From Actinomortierella ambigua (Eukaryota; Mortierellomycota; Mortierellomycetes; Mortierellales; Mortierellaceae), in assembly GCA_016098155.1 (NCBI GenBank), contig JAAAJB010000021.1, positions 60,439 to 124,438 of the forward strand: a DNA stretch of 64,000 nucleotides, given 5' to 3'. This document shows positions 24,072 to 35,578 of this stretch, in pieces (position 1 is the first letter of the stretch; each line of letters starts with the position of its first letter). The position numbers and the translations under genes were made by a program. Below the pieces are notes generated by a model. That model was not told where the DNA came from. It was given only the letters and a program-made list of their open reading frames with translations, and searched no databases.

Positions 24072-25229
24072 ATGACCAAACTCCTCTCCCTACTATTACT
24101 CTCCATCTGGGTAGCAACCTTCTCCTCAGAGGCCGCTCCAACACCACCCGACCTCACCAAACGCGGTGGCGCATCCCATCCATTGCTCTCTATCCTAACT
24201 GGTCGACCATCACCCCACCATCAAGGAGGAGGAGGAGGCATTGGCCTAAATGTAGGCCTCATCGTCGACCCGCACAAGTTGCTCCAACACGGCCGCGGAC
24301 GCGGTGGTGGTGGTCATGGCTGGACGAAACGAGCCGTCAGCCACACAGGAAATGACCGTGGTACTGCACCAACCAGAAACACCAATGGTGGTGGTGGTAG
24401 TAGTGGTAGTAGTGGCCCATGGTCGAAACGAGCCGTGAGCCATACAGGCGATGATCGTGGCAGCGGCGGTACAAGTGGTGGATACGGCGACGGCAACAAC
24501 GGTGGTGGTGGAGGTGGTGGCAATATCTTTGACCCATTGACGAAGCGCGCGGTCAGTCATACAGGTGATGACCGGAGTAATGAAGGAGGAGGAGTGTCAG
24601 GCGGGGGAGGAGGAGAGATGGGTGGAAGTGGAGGATGGGGCCAAGGTGGATACATCGTCAAACGAGACTCTGCCCGATCTGGAAACGACCGACCCGACGG
24701 CGACGGGGGAGGAGATCGCCATTATGGTGGTGGTGGTAGTAGTGATGGCGATGGTGGAAGCAATGACGGCGGCCATGGAACAGGCGGAGGCAATAGTCTT
24801 GACATTCATCTCCGCTCGGAACAGCCTGACGACAGCCAGCCACAACGCCGAGCGCTTGGTGGTAGTGGTGGTGGGCGTCGTATCGGTACTAGCGTTCGAA
24901 GCAGCGGCAGCAAGAGTATCGTCAGCGAAGCCGAGTCGAACCCGGCACAGAGACGTCGTAGTATGCCGCCCTGGTCTTCCAAGCTCCAACGCCGCCACAC
25001 TGTACCAGCACCAGCATCAGCAGTGGCAGAAACAGCAGCAGGTCGGTCTTTGCGCCCTGCCGTGGTACGCCGAGGCGGTCGATTGAGCGACAGCGATGAC
25101 GACAGCCAAGGCCATCGTCTCATCTTTCGACGCAGAGGTGGTGGTGATGGTGATCGCGACTATATCCCTAGCGGTACGGGATCGGGCAATACATATGACA
25201 AGGGCCAGCCCTTTGGACGATCTCTTTGA
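24072..25229 (+). CDS. Secreted Kex2-processed repeat peptide precursor, long form
   Basis: Uninterrupted 385-aa frame. Residues 1-22 are a signal peptide (hydrophobic core LLSLLLLSIW, ending SSEAA). The body is Gly/Ser/Asp-rich with many dibasic sites. Three of them precede near-identical units AVSHTG(N/D)DR (about residues 86-97, 119-130, 158-169). A fourth diverged unit, DSARSGNDRP, follows a KR at about 197. Further RR/RRR sites cut the C-terminal half. The last 30 residues follow RRR and carry GTGSGN, YDKG and terminal GRSL, also found in the gene at 27432. Organisation matches fungal Kex2-processed repeat proteins, which include mating pheromones and ustilagic-type peptide precursors. 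Repeats are separated by Gly-rich spacers rather than exact tandem copies. No cysteines or membrane segments are seen after the signal, so secreted small peptides are expected. Receptor and role are unknown. Confidence 0.8.
   Translation: MTKLLSLLLLSIWVATFSSEAAPTPPDLTKRGGASHPLLSILTGRPSPHHQGGGGGIGLNVGLIVDPHKLLQHGRGRGGGGHGWTKRAVSHTGNDRGTAPTRNTNGGGGSSGSSGPWSKRAVSHTGDDRGSGGTSGGYGDGNNGGGGGGGNIFDPLTKRAVSHTGDDRSNEGGGVSGGGGGEMGGSGGWGQGGYIVKRDSARSGNDRPDGDGGGDRHYGGGGSSDGDGGSNDGGHGTGGGNSLDIHLRSEQPDDSQPQRRALGGSGGGRRIGTSVRSSGSKSIVSEAESNPAQRRRSMPPWSSKLQRRHTVPAPASAVAETAAGRSLRPAVVRRGGRLSDSDDDSQGHRLIFRRRGGGDGDRDYIPSGTGSGNTYDKGQPFGRSL
24324..24696 (+). repeat. Four dispersed KR-plus-decapeptide coding repeats
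   Basis: Units begin near 24324, 24423, 24540 and 24657. The first three encode KR-AVSHTG(N/D)DR with synonymous differences between copies, which suggests selection on the peptide. The fourth is diverged (KR-DSARSGNDR). Spacers are Gly/Ser-rich and unequal in length. Confidence 0.85.
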
Positions 25230-27431
25230 GGAAAAAACAAAAAAGAAAACAAAAAAAAGAGGGACAAGCCTATCGTGAGTAAATAACATAAATAACAATT
25301 AAAAAAAAAAAGAATGAAACAAGATAAAGAGCGATTGCTCAATGCACCCTTGTCGGTGGTGGTGGAAGAGAAAGAGTCGCCAGGCCGAGAACCAAAGTCC
25401 ATGTGGGACTTGCGCGACGTGGCACTGTTTTTGGTGCGAGGAGCCCTTGATCTAGATCCTCCACAGTGGTTAGATAACAATGAGATCCACTCTCCCCCCT
25501 CGCTTCTCTCTTCCCCCCGCGGGGAACTTGAACATCATTTTCCAGTCGTCGCTGCACATGGTTGGCTTAGGCAGCCAGTAGGTGCCAGTAAGATCGGTGG
25601 CTCTGATTACCTGGTGGCGGTGGAGGTGAGCGGACGCTCCTTCTCTCTTGCAAAGTTGCATGGCCAAACGACCCGCCGTTTTTCATCCACCACCACCACG
25701 AACCCCCCCCCCTTTTTTTTTCTTTTCCTCTTGAGCTTCCAGGAAAAATACATCCTCACTTCACCCCCTCCTCCCCTTCTTCCGCCCTGCAGCGCCAAGT
25801 TGCCCGGCTCACTGTTTCATGCTATTTTTCTACCTACTGTGGGAGCCTCGGGTTTTACGATGAAAAAAAAAAACCATGAATGAAGGAAAGAGAGTGTGTG
25901 TGAGAGAGAAAGAGAGAGTGTGTAAGAAGAGAAGAGGTGGAGAAACAGCAGCAACAAAACATCGACCCCAATTGTGCTCAATATGATTTCTCCCCGCAGT
26001 CTGCGAGCATAATTTGTCGCACACCAATTCAATGCTGAAGATGGAGGGGGGGTGGATGGGGGAGGACACTGCTAACAAGATTGGCAATGCATCTCTTCTT
26101 CTTCTTTTCTTCTCCTAACCTTCCTGTATCTCTTTCTCTCTCCCCCTCTTTCTTCATCAAGACCTGCTTTTGACTTAACGGCTAATCAGGGTAAAAAGAC
26201 AAAGTCCAGCCAGATAGTATGTGCAAGAACAAAAGAAAGGGTCAAAAGAAAGGGGGTGGGTAGGACATCGTCTACGGCTCAACAGAGGGCTCTGTGTTGA
26301 CTACGGCTGGTGTTTGCAGCGTGCCTGAGGTGTGGTGCGCGTGTACAGAAAGTCCCAGGGAGAGAAACAAAGAGTGAGTGAGAGAGAGAGAGAAAAAAAA
26401 AGCATGAAAAGACTTGGGCTCAAATGACGTGACGCACCCTTTCTAGTTTGCATTATGGTGTTGGTCGCCTTCTTGGATGCTTGTTCATCTGGTGTATTGT
26501 TTGTTTGTCTGTCTACCTGTACGTCTGTTTGTTGCTGCTCTCTCACTCAACCTGCAACAGTAGGGGTTGTGTGTGCAGCGTGGGTTGCCTTCATACTCTT
26601 CCTAGATAATAAGGAACAATGCACCGTCAATCTTGGGGGTTCAACTCGTCGTCGTCCGTTCTTTTGTCTTTCTGTCTGTCTGTCTGTCTTCGGGCCGATT
26701 GCTTTTGCGGCAGGGTAAAGCGACCCTTTCCCCCCTGGGCTCTGCCAACGCCTTTACCCCTGGATGACCACCTCCTCCTCTATACATACCTCAAATATCA
26801 TCCATCCATCCATCCAAAGAAAAGAAGGGCGCCCAGCAGGCACTGTCGGCTCCGCGTACGTATGACTCTTTTCTGCTCCATCGTGCGGGTAGGAAGAGCA
26901 CAAACAGGGTGGGATGGGGATCAGAGATTTCAAGGGCGCACGTAGTCTTTTTTTCGCTTGTTTCGCTTGCGTGCTTACTCTTCTCTTCCTCAGCGCGGAT
27001 AGGGGCAGTAACGGTATCAAAAAATAGACAGGCAGACAGACAGATAGACCAGAGCGACATGGAGCTGCTTCGATGCACGGGAGTGCCTGACCTATAAAGA
27101 GGGGTGGGTGATGGTGCATCCACGCCTCCTTTCGTCTCTTCTTCCCCTTTCCACAACTCACTCTTGTCTTTTCCTTTTTTTTTTCCATTTATCGTTCATT
27201 CCCCTCTTTTTCAACTCCAACTCGTATCCATTCCTCACTCCCCTCAGGCTCCTCCTCCTCCTCGTCCTTCTTCATCTTCTCCTCTTTTGTTTGTTTCCAC
27301 ACCACTCTTTCTATTGACATTCTATCAAGCAGACTCGCCTTTTATCCTTTCTCGCATTTTCACGACCCCCATTGCAACGTCACCGTTTCTCCCCTTACTC
27401 TCCGACACACATCAACAACAGCAACAGCACG
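25230..27431. other. Intergenic between the two peptide-precursor genes
   Basis: Moderately complex DNA at 25310-25680 has open frames on both strands but no splice-supported structure or family motif. The rest is low complexity: GA tract near 25890-25920, TCTG repeats at 26668-26692 and ATCC repeats at 26798-26815. No third copy of the shared C-terminal peptide was found here. Confidence 0.55.
27093..27098 (+). promoter_or_regulatory. TATA box of the second peptide-precursor gene
   Basis: TATAAA about 335 bp upstream of the ATG at 27432, followed by a strongly C/T-rich leader as in the first precursor gene. Confidence 0.5.
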
Positions 27432-27863
27432 ATGAAACACCCTGCCACCGCCCCGTCATCATGGATGCTGGCCATCCTGCTGACCCTTCTAGCAGCAGTA
27501 TGCATCTCCGAGACGAGTGCCATTGTGATCCCCATGCCAGGAGTGCTGCCCAACGACAGCCCAGCCGCGTACATTGAGATCCGGCACGACAACACCGCCG
27601 CGCCCGCACCCGCGCCGCCGACCGTGGCAAATATCAAAGCCCGCCACGACAACACGCCGGCACCAAGAGGGGCAGTTGAGGTCCAAGTGCGACATGATAA
27701 CGAGGCCGCGACATTATACAAGAATGGCGACGAACAGATGCCGCCGAAGCGGCGGTACAGCAAGCGAGGCGGAGGAAGCCATGATCGTACAGGCTATGTC
27801 CCTGGAGGAACGGGTTCTGGCAACCAGTACGACAAGGGCAAGCCCTATGGTCGTTCACTTTGA
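27432..27863 (+). CDS. Secreted Kex2-processed peptide precursor, short form
   Basis: Single-exon 143-aa frame. An N-terminal hydrophobic segment (MLAILLTLLAAVC, ending ETSA) is a signal peptide. Three RHDN units follow (IEIRHDNT, IKARHDNT, VQVRHDNE), spaced by about 20 Ala/Pro-rich residues. Near the end KRRYSKR gives Kex2-type cleavage just before the last 31 residues. That tail begins GGG and contains DR, then YVP, GTGSGN, YDKG, and ends GRSL, matching the C-terminus of the precursor at 24072 at about 19 positions. The internal repeats differ between the two proteins, so only the C-terminal peptide defines the pair. It lies 2.2 kb downstream on the same strand, consistent with an old local duplication. 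There are only a few charged spacers and no further domains. The function is unknown; a secreted signalling peptide is the simplest reading. Confidence 0.8.
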   Translation: MKHPATAPSSWMLAILLTLLAAVCISETSAIVIPMPGVLPNDSPAAYIEIRHDNTAAPAPAPPTVANIKARHDNTPAPRGAVEVQVRHDNEAATLYKNGDEQMPPKRRYSKRGGGSHDRTGYVPGGTGSGNQYDKGKPYGRSL

Positions 27864-28188
27864 AGGAGGGAAAGAGGGGGAAGGGGTTTATAGATAGTGA
27901 AGTGTGTGTGTGTGGTCTGTGTGCCCACCACCACCTAAAAGAAAATTTACCATCAAAAAGAAAAAAAAAATCGAAAGCCACCCACACTCACTCAGCCTGT
28001 TCAAGTTCATAAAGGAGAGGGGGGGGGGCTGAGCACATGCAACACCACCAGGCTTTGCATGCCAACGACCTGATCACCCTCCACATTCTTCCTTTCTTTG
28101 CGTTCAACCCACTCCTCCATACCCTTCTCCCACTCGCTCACATAGTCTCCTAATCTCAGCTTACTCTCCCGCTCAACATCATTCAGTC
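27864..28188. other. Short intergenic region before the Prp2-like gene
   Basis: Contains the 3' flank of the peptide gene (a GT run at 27905-27915 and an A-rich stretch) and the leader of the helicase gene. No other feature seen. Confidence 0.6.
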
Positions 28189-30759
28189 ATGGATCTTCAT
28201 CGATGGGTGTCCGACATGAGCATGAAGGCATGTACCACTTTTGACCTCCTACTACGTCTTTCCTACAATGGCAAACAGGTCGTTTTTTTTTAACTAACCG
28301 CAGCACCACCTCGCATCCCTACCATTGAATCCTTCTCCTACATAGATCTTCGGCATGTCTGATAGGACAACCGTTGACTTTATGATCACAAGTGGTAAGC
28401 TAGGAGCTCGAGCACAAACACCTTCCCCACGTCTCACAGAGAAAACGTATCGTGTTTTTCATCCTTTTTATTGCTCTTTTATTTTTATCCGCCACATGCT
28501 AATCCCATGTCATCTCTTACTTCTTTTTCTCAAAAAACAAATTAGCAAAAACTGCAAAGAGCCCCGAAGCATTAGCCTCGCAGATCGGCCTCCCATCCTC
28601 CACAGACGCCCAACAGTTTGCACGCGAGCTATTTGCTCGGACACCACGCGCCGCCAAGAAATCGTCGTCGTCCTCGTCCACCTCTGCGACCGCTGCCAAC
28701 AGGAAGAAGGAGCGGGAGGCGATCCAAATGCTCGAGATGAATGATTCATTTGGTCTAATGCTCGACGACGACGACAATAACGACAAGGACAAGATGAAGA
28801 AAAAGAAGAAGAAAAAGGAGAAGCGGGAAAAGTCTGACCAACCACAGGAATCTGGCCGACGGGAACCAAAAGAAGAAAATGAAGAGGAGCGAAAGGACGA
28901 CTCGAGTAAGGCAAGGAAGCGGGACAAGCATCTGCGACGCAAGGACGACCGTGATGACAATGCCTGGGAGAGCGATGAAGAAGAAAAGGAGTACAAACGA
29001 CGCAAGATGGAGGAGCGTGAGCGGGAATCACGACCATCCAAGACTGAAGGTAAACCAAACAAAAAGGACCCACTTTTGTTTTTTTTGTCCCTGCATAATG
29101 GGCGGAACGAAGCAATCTACTTGCAGGCTTGCCGAGTTATCTGATCAATTTTTTTAATTCTAATCTCCAATCTTTGTCTCTTTCTTTCCAGAGGAACTAG
29201 AGGAAGAACGACGCCAACAAGAGGACGAAGACGACCAACGTGACCGCCTCGAGTTTGAAGAACGCCTCAAAGCCAAGGACCAAGCCAAGACCAAAAAACT
29301 GGTCGAGGACCAATCCAAAGACGCCCGTCAACGCAACCTCGCCGACGACCCCGAGGCGCGGCGGCAAGCACTTCCCGAACTACGTGCACGCGCCCGTCAA
29401 GAGTATCTGGGCAAGCGCGAGGCACTCAAGATTGAAGAGCTGCGACGTGCGATCCGTGAAGAAGAGGCCCTGTTTGAGGGCCAGGACCTGACACGACGTG
29501 AGCGTGAGGATCTGGCTTACCAGAAGGAGCTGTTGCGGTTGGTCGAGGAACGCAGGAACATCGATGACCGCTACGATGGGTACCAGATACCCGAGGACTA
29601 CATCACAGAGAAGGGCAAGCTCGACTACAAGAAGAAGCACGATGCCCTGTATCGGCGGTACGAGGAGGAGCCCGCGGACAAGTTTGTGAGCGAGCAGGAC
29701 CAATGGGAACAACAGCAGCTCAAGGCGACTCGCCAGACCAAGGCCCGCGTCGTCTCGGAGGCCGGTGCTGCCGAGGGCGAGGAGATGGACTATGACTATG
29801 TCTTTGACGAGCACAGCATCGACTTTATTATCGAAAAGGCACAGGAGACCAAAGAGCGCGAGGCCGAGGAGCTGGCCGAACGCATCACCGAGTTGGAGCG
29901 CAAGGAGATGTCGATCAAGCAAGTGCGCGAGTCGTTGCCCATGTACCAGTACCGGGACATGTTGCTACAGGCCGTCGAGGACTTTCAGGTCCTGATCGTC
30001 GTCGGCGAGACCGGATCGGGCAAGACGACCCAGGTACCGCAGTATCTGTACGAGGCCGGATACACCAAGGGCGGGATGAAGATTGGCTGCACCCAGCCGA
30101 GACGTGTCGCGGCGATGAGTGTGGCGGCCCGTGTGGCGGAGGAGATGGGGGTCAAGCTCGGGTACGAGGTCGGGTACCAGATCCGGTTCGAGGACTGTAC
30201 GTCGGAGAAGACTGTCCTGAAATACATGACGGACGGCATGTTGCTGCGCGAGTTTATGAGTGAGCCCGATCTGGCCAGTTACAGCGTGCTGATCATTGAC
30301 GAGGCCCACGAGCGGACCTTGCACACCGACATTTTGTTTGGCCTCATCAAGGATATTGCGCGCTTCCGCAAGGACCTCAAGATCCTGATCTCGAGCGCCA
30401 CCGTCAATGCGCAAAAGTTTTCCGATTATTTCGATGGCTGCCCGATCCTCAACGTCCACGGACGTACCTTCCCTGTCGATATTCATTATACCACGGCGCC
30501 CGAGGCGAATTATCTGGCCGCGGCGATCACCACCGTCATGCAGATCCACATCTCCCAGGGCCCCGGCGACATCCTGGTGTTCTTGACGGGCCAGGACGAG
30601 ATTGACAACGCGGCCGAAAATCTACAGCAGACAGCGCGCGTGCTCGGGAACCGCATCTCGGAACTGATCATCTGTCCCATCTACTCTTCGCTGCCGACGG
30701 ACATGCAAGGAAAGATCTTTGAGCCGACCCCAGAGGGCGCGCGCAAGGTCGTGCTGGCG

Positions 30760-30791
<32 letters not shown>

Positions 30792-32174
30792 CGGCGTCAA
30801 GTACGTCATCGACACGGGCTTCTCCAAGATGTTGAGCTATAACCCCAAGACGGGCATGGAGTCGCTGGTCGTCACGCCATGTTCGCGCGCCTCGGCCAAC
30901 CAGCGTGCCGGTCGTGCCGGCCGAGTTGGGCCCGGCAAGTGTTTCCGGCTGTATACGCAGTGGGCGTTCCACAACGAGATGGACCAGGATACGGCACCCG
31001 AGATCCAGCGGATCAACCTAAACTCGGTCGTCCTCTCCCTCAAGTCCCTCGGCATCAACGATATCATTGGCTTTGAGTTTATGGACCCACCACCGGAGGA
31101 GACGCTGATGCGTGCGCTGGAGCAACTGTACGCACTCGGTGCCTTGAACGACAAGGGCCAGCTGACCAAGCTGGGCCGAAGGATGGCCGAGTTCCCGGGC
31201 GACCCGATGTTGGCCAAGACGTTGATTATGGCGGAGAAGTACAAGTGTACGGAAGAGGTGGCGTCGATCGTCGCCATGCTGTCGGTCCAGAACGCCATCT
31301 TTTACCGGCCCAAGGACAAGAAGGTCCATGCGGACAAGGCCCGTCAAAACCTGACCAAGCCGGGCGGAGACCACATGACGTTGCTGAATATCTGGGACGA
31401 GTGGTCCGAGTCGAATTATTCGATTCAGTGGTGCTATGAAAACTTTATCCAGCATCGGTCCATGTCGCGCGCACGGGACATTCGCGACCAGATTGTCCAG
31501 CTGATGGAGCGCACAGAGGTCGATATGGTCTCCAACGCTAACCCGACGGACACCGTGCCGATCCGCAAGGCCATTACCTCGGGCTTTTTTTACAATGCAG
31601 CACGGCTGAATCGTAGCGGTGACTCGTACCGGACGGTCAAGAGCAAGCAGACGGTCATGATTCATCCGAGCAGTTCACTCTACCAGACAAACCCAAAGTG
31701 GGTTGTCTACTACGAGTTGGTCCTGACCACAAAAGAGTTTATGCGTGTGGTCATGGAAATTGAGCCGGAGTGGCTGAGGGAAGGTAAGAGAAACAATAAT
31801 GAGTAACAAGTTGGGAGGAGCGGGGGGTGGGAGGTGGGGCAAAGAAAAAGATGGAAGGAACGGAGGGCCAATGGGCTAAAATGGGCTAGCCAACCCGTGG
31901 GTAGAGAGTGAGACGACCCCCCCAATCAGCCCCGCCAAAGTAACAAACATAGAATTGTGACTAACTGGATTAGAGTTCTTGGGATACATACTATGCGACA
32001 CATGGCAATCAAGACTACACAAAGAGTCACTCACCCTCATCTCCGTTCTTTTTTTTTTTTTCCTCACTGCTCTCAATTGCCTCCATAGTGGCGCCGCATT
32101 ACTACAAGACTCAAGACATTGATGATGATAGCAAGAAGAGGCTACCCAAGGTTCAAGGCAAAGCAGCCATGTAG
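28189..32174 (+). CDS. PRP2: DEAH-box pre-mRNA splicing helicase (Prp2/DHX16 type)
   Basis: Five exons: 28189-28227, 28346-28394, 28546-29049, 29192-31783 and 32089-32174, giving 1089 aa, near fission yeast Cdc28/Prp2 and human DHX16. It is an ATP-dependent RNA helicase that remodels the spliceosome before the first catalytic step. The N-terminus has a short folded module and a long Lys/Glu/Asp-rich arm. The core carries Walker A GETGSGKT (about 469), [17 protein letters not shown] (about 567), SAT in motif [12 protein letters not shown], and [12 protein letters not shown]. The winged-helix, ratchet and OB-fold regions follow. Motifs such as [12 protein letters not shown] and KMLSYNP point to the Prp2 class rather than Prp16, Prp22 or Prp43. 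The first intron has a GC donor (AAG followed by GCATGT). The nearby GT alternative would cause an early stop, so GC-AG splicing is favoured. The last exon, ending VQGKAAM, is small. Confidence 0.92.
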
Positions 32175-33289
32175 TCTTTCTCTGGTCTTTGAAAAAAAGG
32201 GGGGGGGGGAGAGGCGTATGTCCAACCCTTGTTTCGCTTTTCTCCACATGAACTTGAGTGAATGTACCCGAATTCATGTATGGGTATTTTTTTTCTCTGT
32301 TGGACATTGCTGCGCTGTTTGCTAAACATGTGTGTGTGACCCAAGAGTAACCAGTTGTTGATTTTGTTGTCGTCGAGGCCATTTCCTCCCTCCCCTCTCC
32401 TGCACTTGGATGGTCAGGCAGATGGCGAGGAAGGGGTGGTTGCGCCCAATAGCCAAAGGAACACAGCATACATAGCGGGAAGAAGAAAAGAAAAAGTCGC
32501 ATATCAGGGTGATAATTGGACATTGTGTGTGTGTGCTACAAACCACAGAACAGTGTTGTCCAGCAGCAGCATGGCCTGCTGCTGCTTCTGCATGCAGGCA
32601 AACAAGGCAACCTTGTCGGGGGGACATCCGGTTGAGAGGAGATAGAAGTCCAAACAGGGGAGGGGGGGAGGGTGGGAGACAAAAAGGAAGGAGGGGCGCA
32701 CATATGACTGGACCTTATTTTCTTTTTTTCCTGAGATCTCCATGAAGGTGACGGGATCTTTGCAGCAGCATCAACGTTATGTGTCCGTTGAGTCAACGGG
32801 AACTGCTTGACTGTCGTCAGACCCAATCAGTGATCAACGACGATGCCGGTGATAACTGCCAGGGTGACACGGCAAGTTGTCTGCGCAGAAGACCCCCCTT
32901 CCCTTGCCCTGTCACACACACACACCTTTTTTCCCCATATTCTTCTTTCTTTCCTTCCTTGGAGGAGATTCACTCTTTTTTTTTTGTTTTATATGTTCGC
33001 CCTCCTCCTTCTTTCTTCTTGACTTCCAAACCACCCCACTCGCACACGCACACTTTTTGTTTCCCTCCTTCGCCTCATTTCGAGTCCTGTTTTCTTTCTT
33101 CTTCATTCCTCGTCCATTCATTCCTCTCCCCCCTCCCCTTCCCCATTCTCTCTGTCTACAACTAGGGCTCACCCCACGTCGATTGAGTTTCCACCCTTTT
33201 CCTCGGGCCTTACCTCTCCCTCCCCTCTCCTCTCCCCCTTCCAACCAACCAGCTCCCTCGCCGGACCACAACTACCCTCACCCCCACCA
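32175..33289. other. Intergenic and leader of the first F-box gene
   Basis: Contains a 3' flank, a CAGCAG/CTGCTG patch near 32559-32590 and a long C/T-rich leader at 32890-33280. No gene supported. Confidence 0.6.
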
Positions 33290-33754
33290 ATGGCCCTGTG
33301 CCCAAAGTCGTCCCCTCTCGAGATTCCCGAAATTGCACTTCTGATTGCGGCACACCTCGATGACAAGTCTTTGGTCATTGCCTGCCGTGTCAGCCGGCTG
33401 TGGCGCAGGCTCTGCCAACCCCTCATTTTTCGGTCGCTAGCCTGCACCGACCTGCACCGCAAGTCGTGCTACGAAGGAGTCCTCCGCCACCCACACATGA
33501 TACGGTCCTTTGAATGGTATTCCCAGCCGGATACGGAGGGGGTCTTTGCCGACCTGGCGACCATCAACAAACAACTGGAACGCGACTTTTCCGTCAAACA
33601 ACGCCTGGCCACCATCGGCCATCTCAAGAAGAACAAAAAGACGGCCAAGGGTGTGCTCAAACATGCCGACGACGATGTCATTGAGGATTTGGATTGTGCC
33701 GCCAACGCCGACGGTAGCAACAGTTGCTATTACTCGAGCCAGGACGATGGCTTT

Positions 33755-33789
<35 letters not shown>

Positions 33790-35578
33790 GTATGACGACG
33801 ATGATGATGATGAGAACGAGTTTGACTTTGACCTGTCTGAGGAGGACGACCTCCACCATCGCCGCATTGGTGGTGGTGCCGGTAGTAGTGGTGGGGGTGG
33901 TGGTGGTGGCAGTAGTACCCGACGCGGTCGCACCGGACGCAGTGGCTCGGGCAAATCATCGGCCGGCGCTCGAAGTCGTCGCGGCCATCAGGGCCGAACA
34001 GGACGTGGCATTGATCCGATCAGCACCGCCTTGATGAGACGTAGCGCCGGTCCTTCATCTTCATCTTCTTCCTCTTCCACTGTAGCTACTACTTCATCTT
34101 CTAGCACGGCACTCACCACCACCACCACTACCACTACTGCCACCACTACTACTACCACCACAACCACCACCATGACTGCGTCCAACCATTACCACCATCT
34201 CCTCCACCGACAACGCCTATTGATGCAACTTGAGCGTGAGCAAGCAGCGTACCTTCAAGACGAAAAGGAGTTGACAGAGGACGAGATTGAATCGCTGCTC
34301 TTGAAATCATGCGGCCTGACCAGTCTCACGCTTTTCAAGTCGAACCGTCTGGGCGCGTCCCTAGTGAACACGATCTGGACGGCATTGCCCAGCCTGGTGA
34401 CGCTCAAGCTGCACACCAAGCATCTGATGGGAGTCGAATCGTTGGATCTGACAGAACTGATGCGCGTGTGCCCATTGCTGGAGACGCTCTGGCTATCGGG
34501 CATGCCCTGCACGTTCGACTCGGAGGACTATCGGGACAAGGAGCGCGAGAAGGACCACAAGTCGCACTGCAGCAACTTTGTCATGTGCACCACGCACCCG
34601 GGTCGGGTGATCCTGCGCGCGACGAGTACGACCTGCCGCGAGAGCGACTATCTGATGAAGCGGTACTCACGCCAAGAGGCCGAGCCAATGAAGTTTCGGC
34701 TCAAGGAGTTGATGTTGCGGAATGTCGGCATCTGCGTCGACGAGTTGCAGGACCTGACCAATCATTGTCCTGGCTTGGAACAATTGTTCCTTTACGACAC
34801 TTTACAATGGGAATGGCCCATCTCGTTCTTCCCGACGCTGGCCAAGTCCTGCCCCAAACTGTGGTCGTTCCAGTTTGATACCCCGTTGCGACCCGTGACC
34901 GAGGACGGCATCATCGAGGTTCTGGAGGCCCTGCCCAATCTGAGGACGTTTGGCGCGCGGCTGACCCATTTCGGTGATCGAGCGCTGAGGCTGTTGCAAT
35001 CGGGCGCGTGTCCGAACCTGACCTCGCTCGACGTGTCGTTCAGTCGGTTCCGACGACTCACCTCGGAGCAGGTGCGCATCTTTTTGATGTCGTACCCAAA
35101 GCTGAAGCATTTCAAGGCCGACGGGATCTTTCTGAACGAGGAACAGGACGACCATGACCTGGGCAGTGGGTCGGACGAGGATCACCAGAACTGGGTCTGT
35201 ACCGAGCTGGAGACGTTGTTGATCGGGTTCCACAACCCCCTCAACTTGCGTGCGCGTAACACGCTCATGTACTCGCAGCTGCGTCGGCTGACCAAGCTGC
35301 GGTATCTGGGCATCACCGATACGTTCCTGAAAATTTCGATCAAGGTCGGTCTGTCCCAGCTGGCGGTGTTGAAGGAGCTGCGACATTTCAACATTGAGAC
35401 GTCCAACTACCCAAAGCTGCGTCGGAGCGATATTGACTGGATTGCTCAAAACTGGCCAAAGCTCGAGATCTTGCAGATCGGTGGTGGCGGTGACCCCAAT
35501 ACCCATCGCCGCGTCCGCGGCTGGCTGGCCGAGGCCGGACGAAGCGAGATCAAAGTGTATAGTCAGAAGCATATGTAG
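33290..35578 (+). CDS. F-box and leucine-rich-repeat-like protein
   Basis: Single-exon 762-aa frame. Residues about 9-52 form an F-box (PLEIPEIALLIAAHL, then CRVSRLWRRLCQPLIFRSL), the part that binds Skp1 in SCF ubiquitin ligases. An inserted region of about 130-310 holds runs of Asp, Gly, Ser and Thr. From about 340 onward the chain is regular and Leu-rich with spaced L-x-x-L-x-L patterns (LTSLTLF, LVTLKL, LETLWLSGMP, LEQLFLYDT, LTSLDVSFSRF), indicating divergent LRRs for substrate binding. This class is very common in Mortierella-like genomes, and substrate identity cannot be read from sequence. The ATG at 33290 is the first in frame and places the F-box at the N-terminus. No intron is visible. 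It lies head-to-tail with another F-box gene, possibly an old duplicate. Confidence 0.8.
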
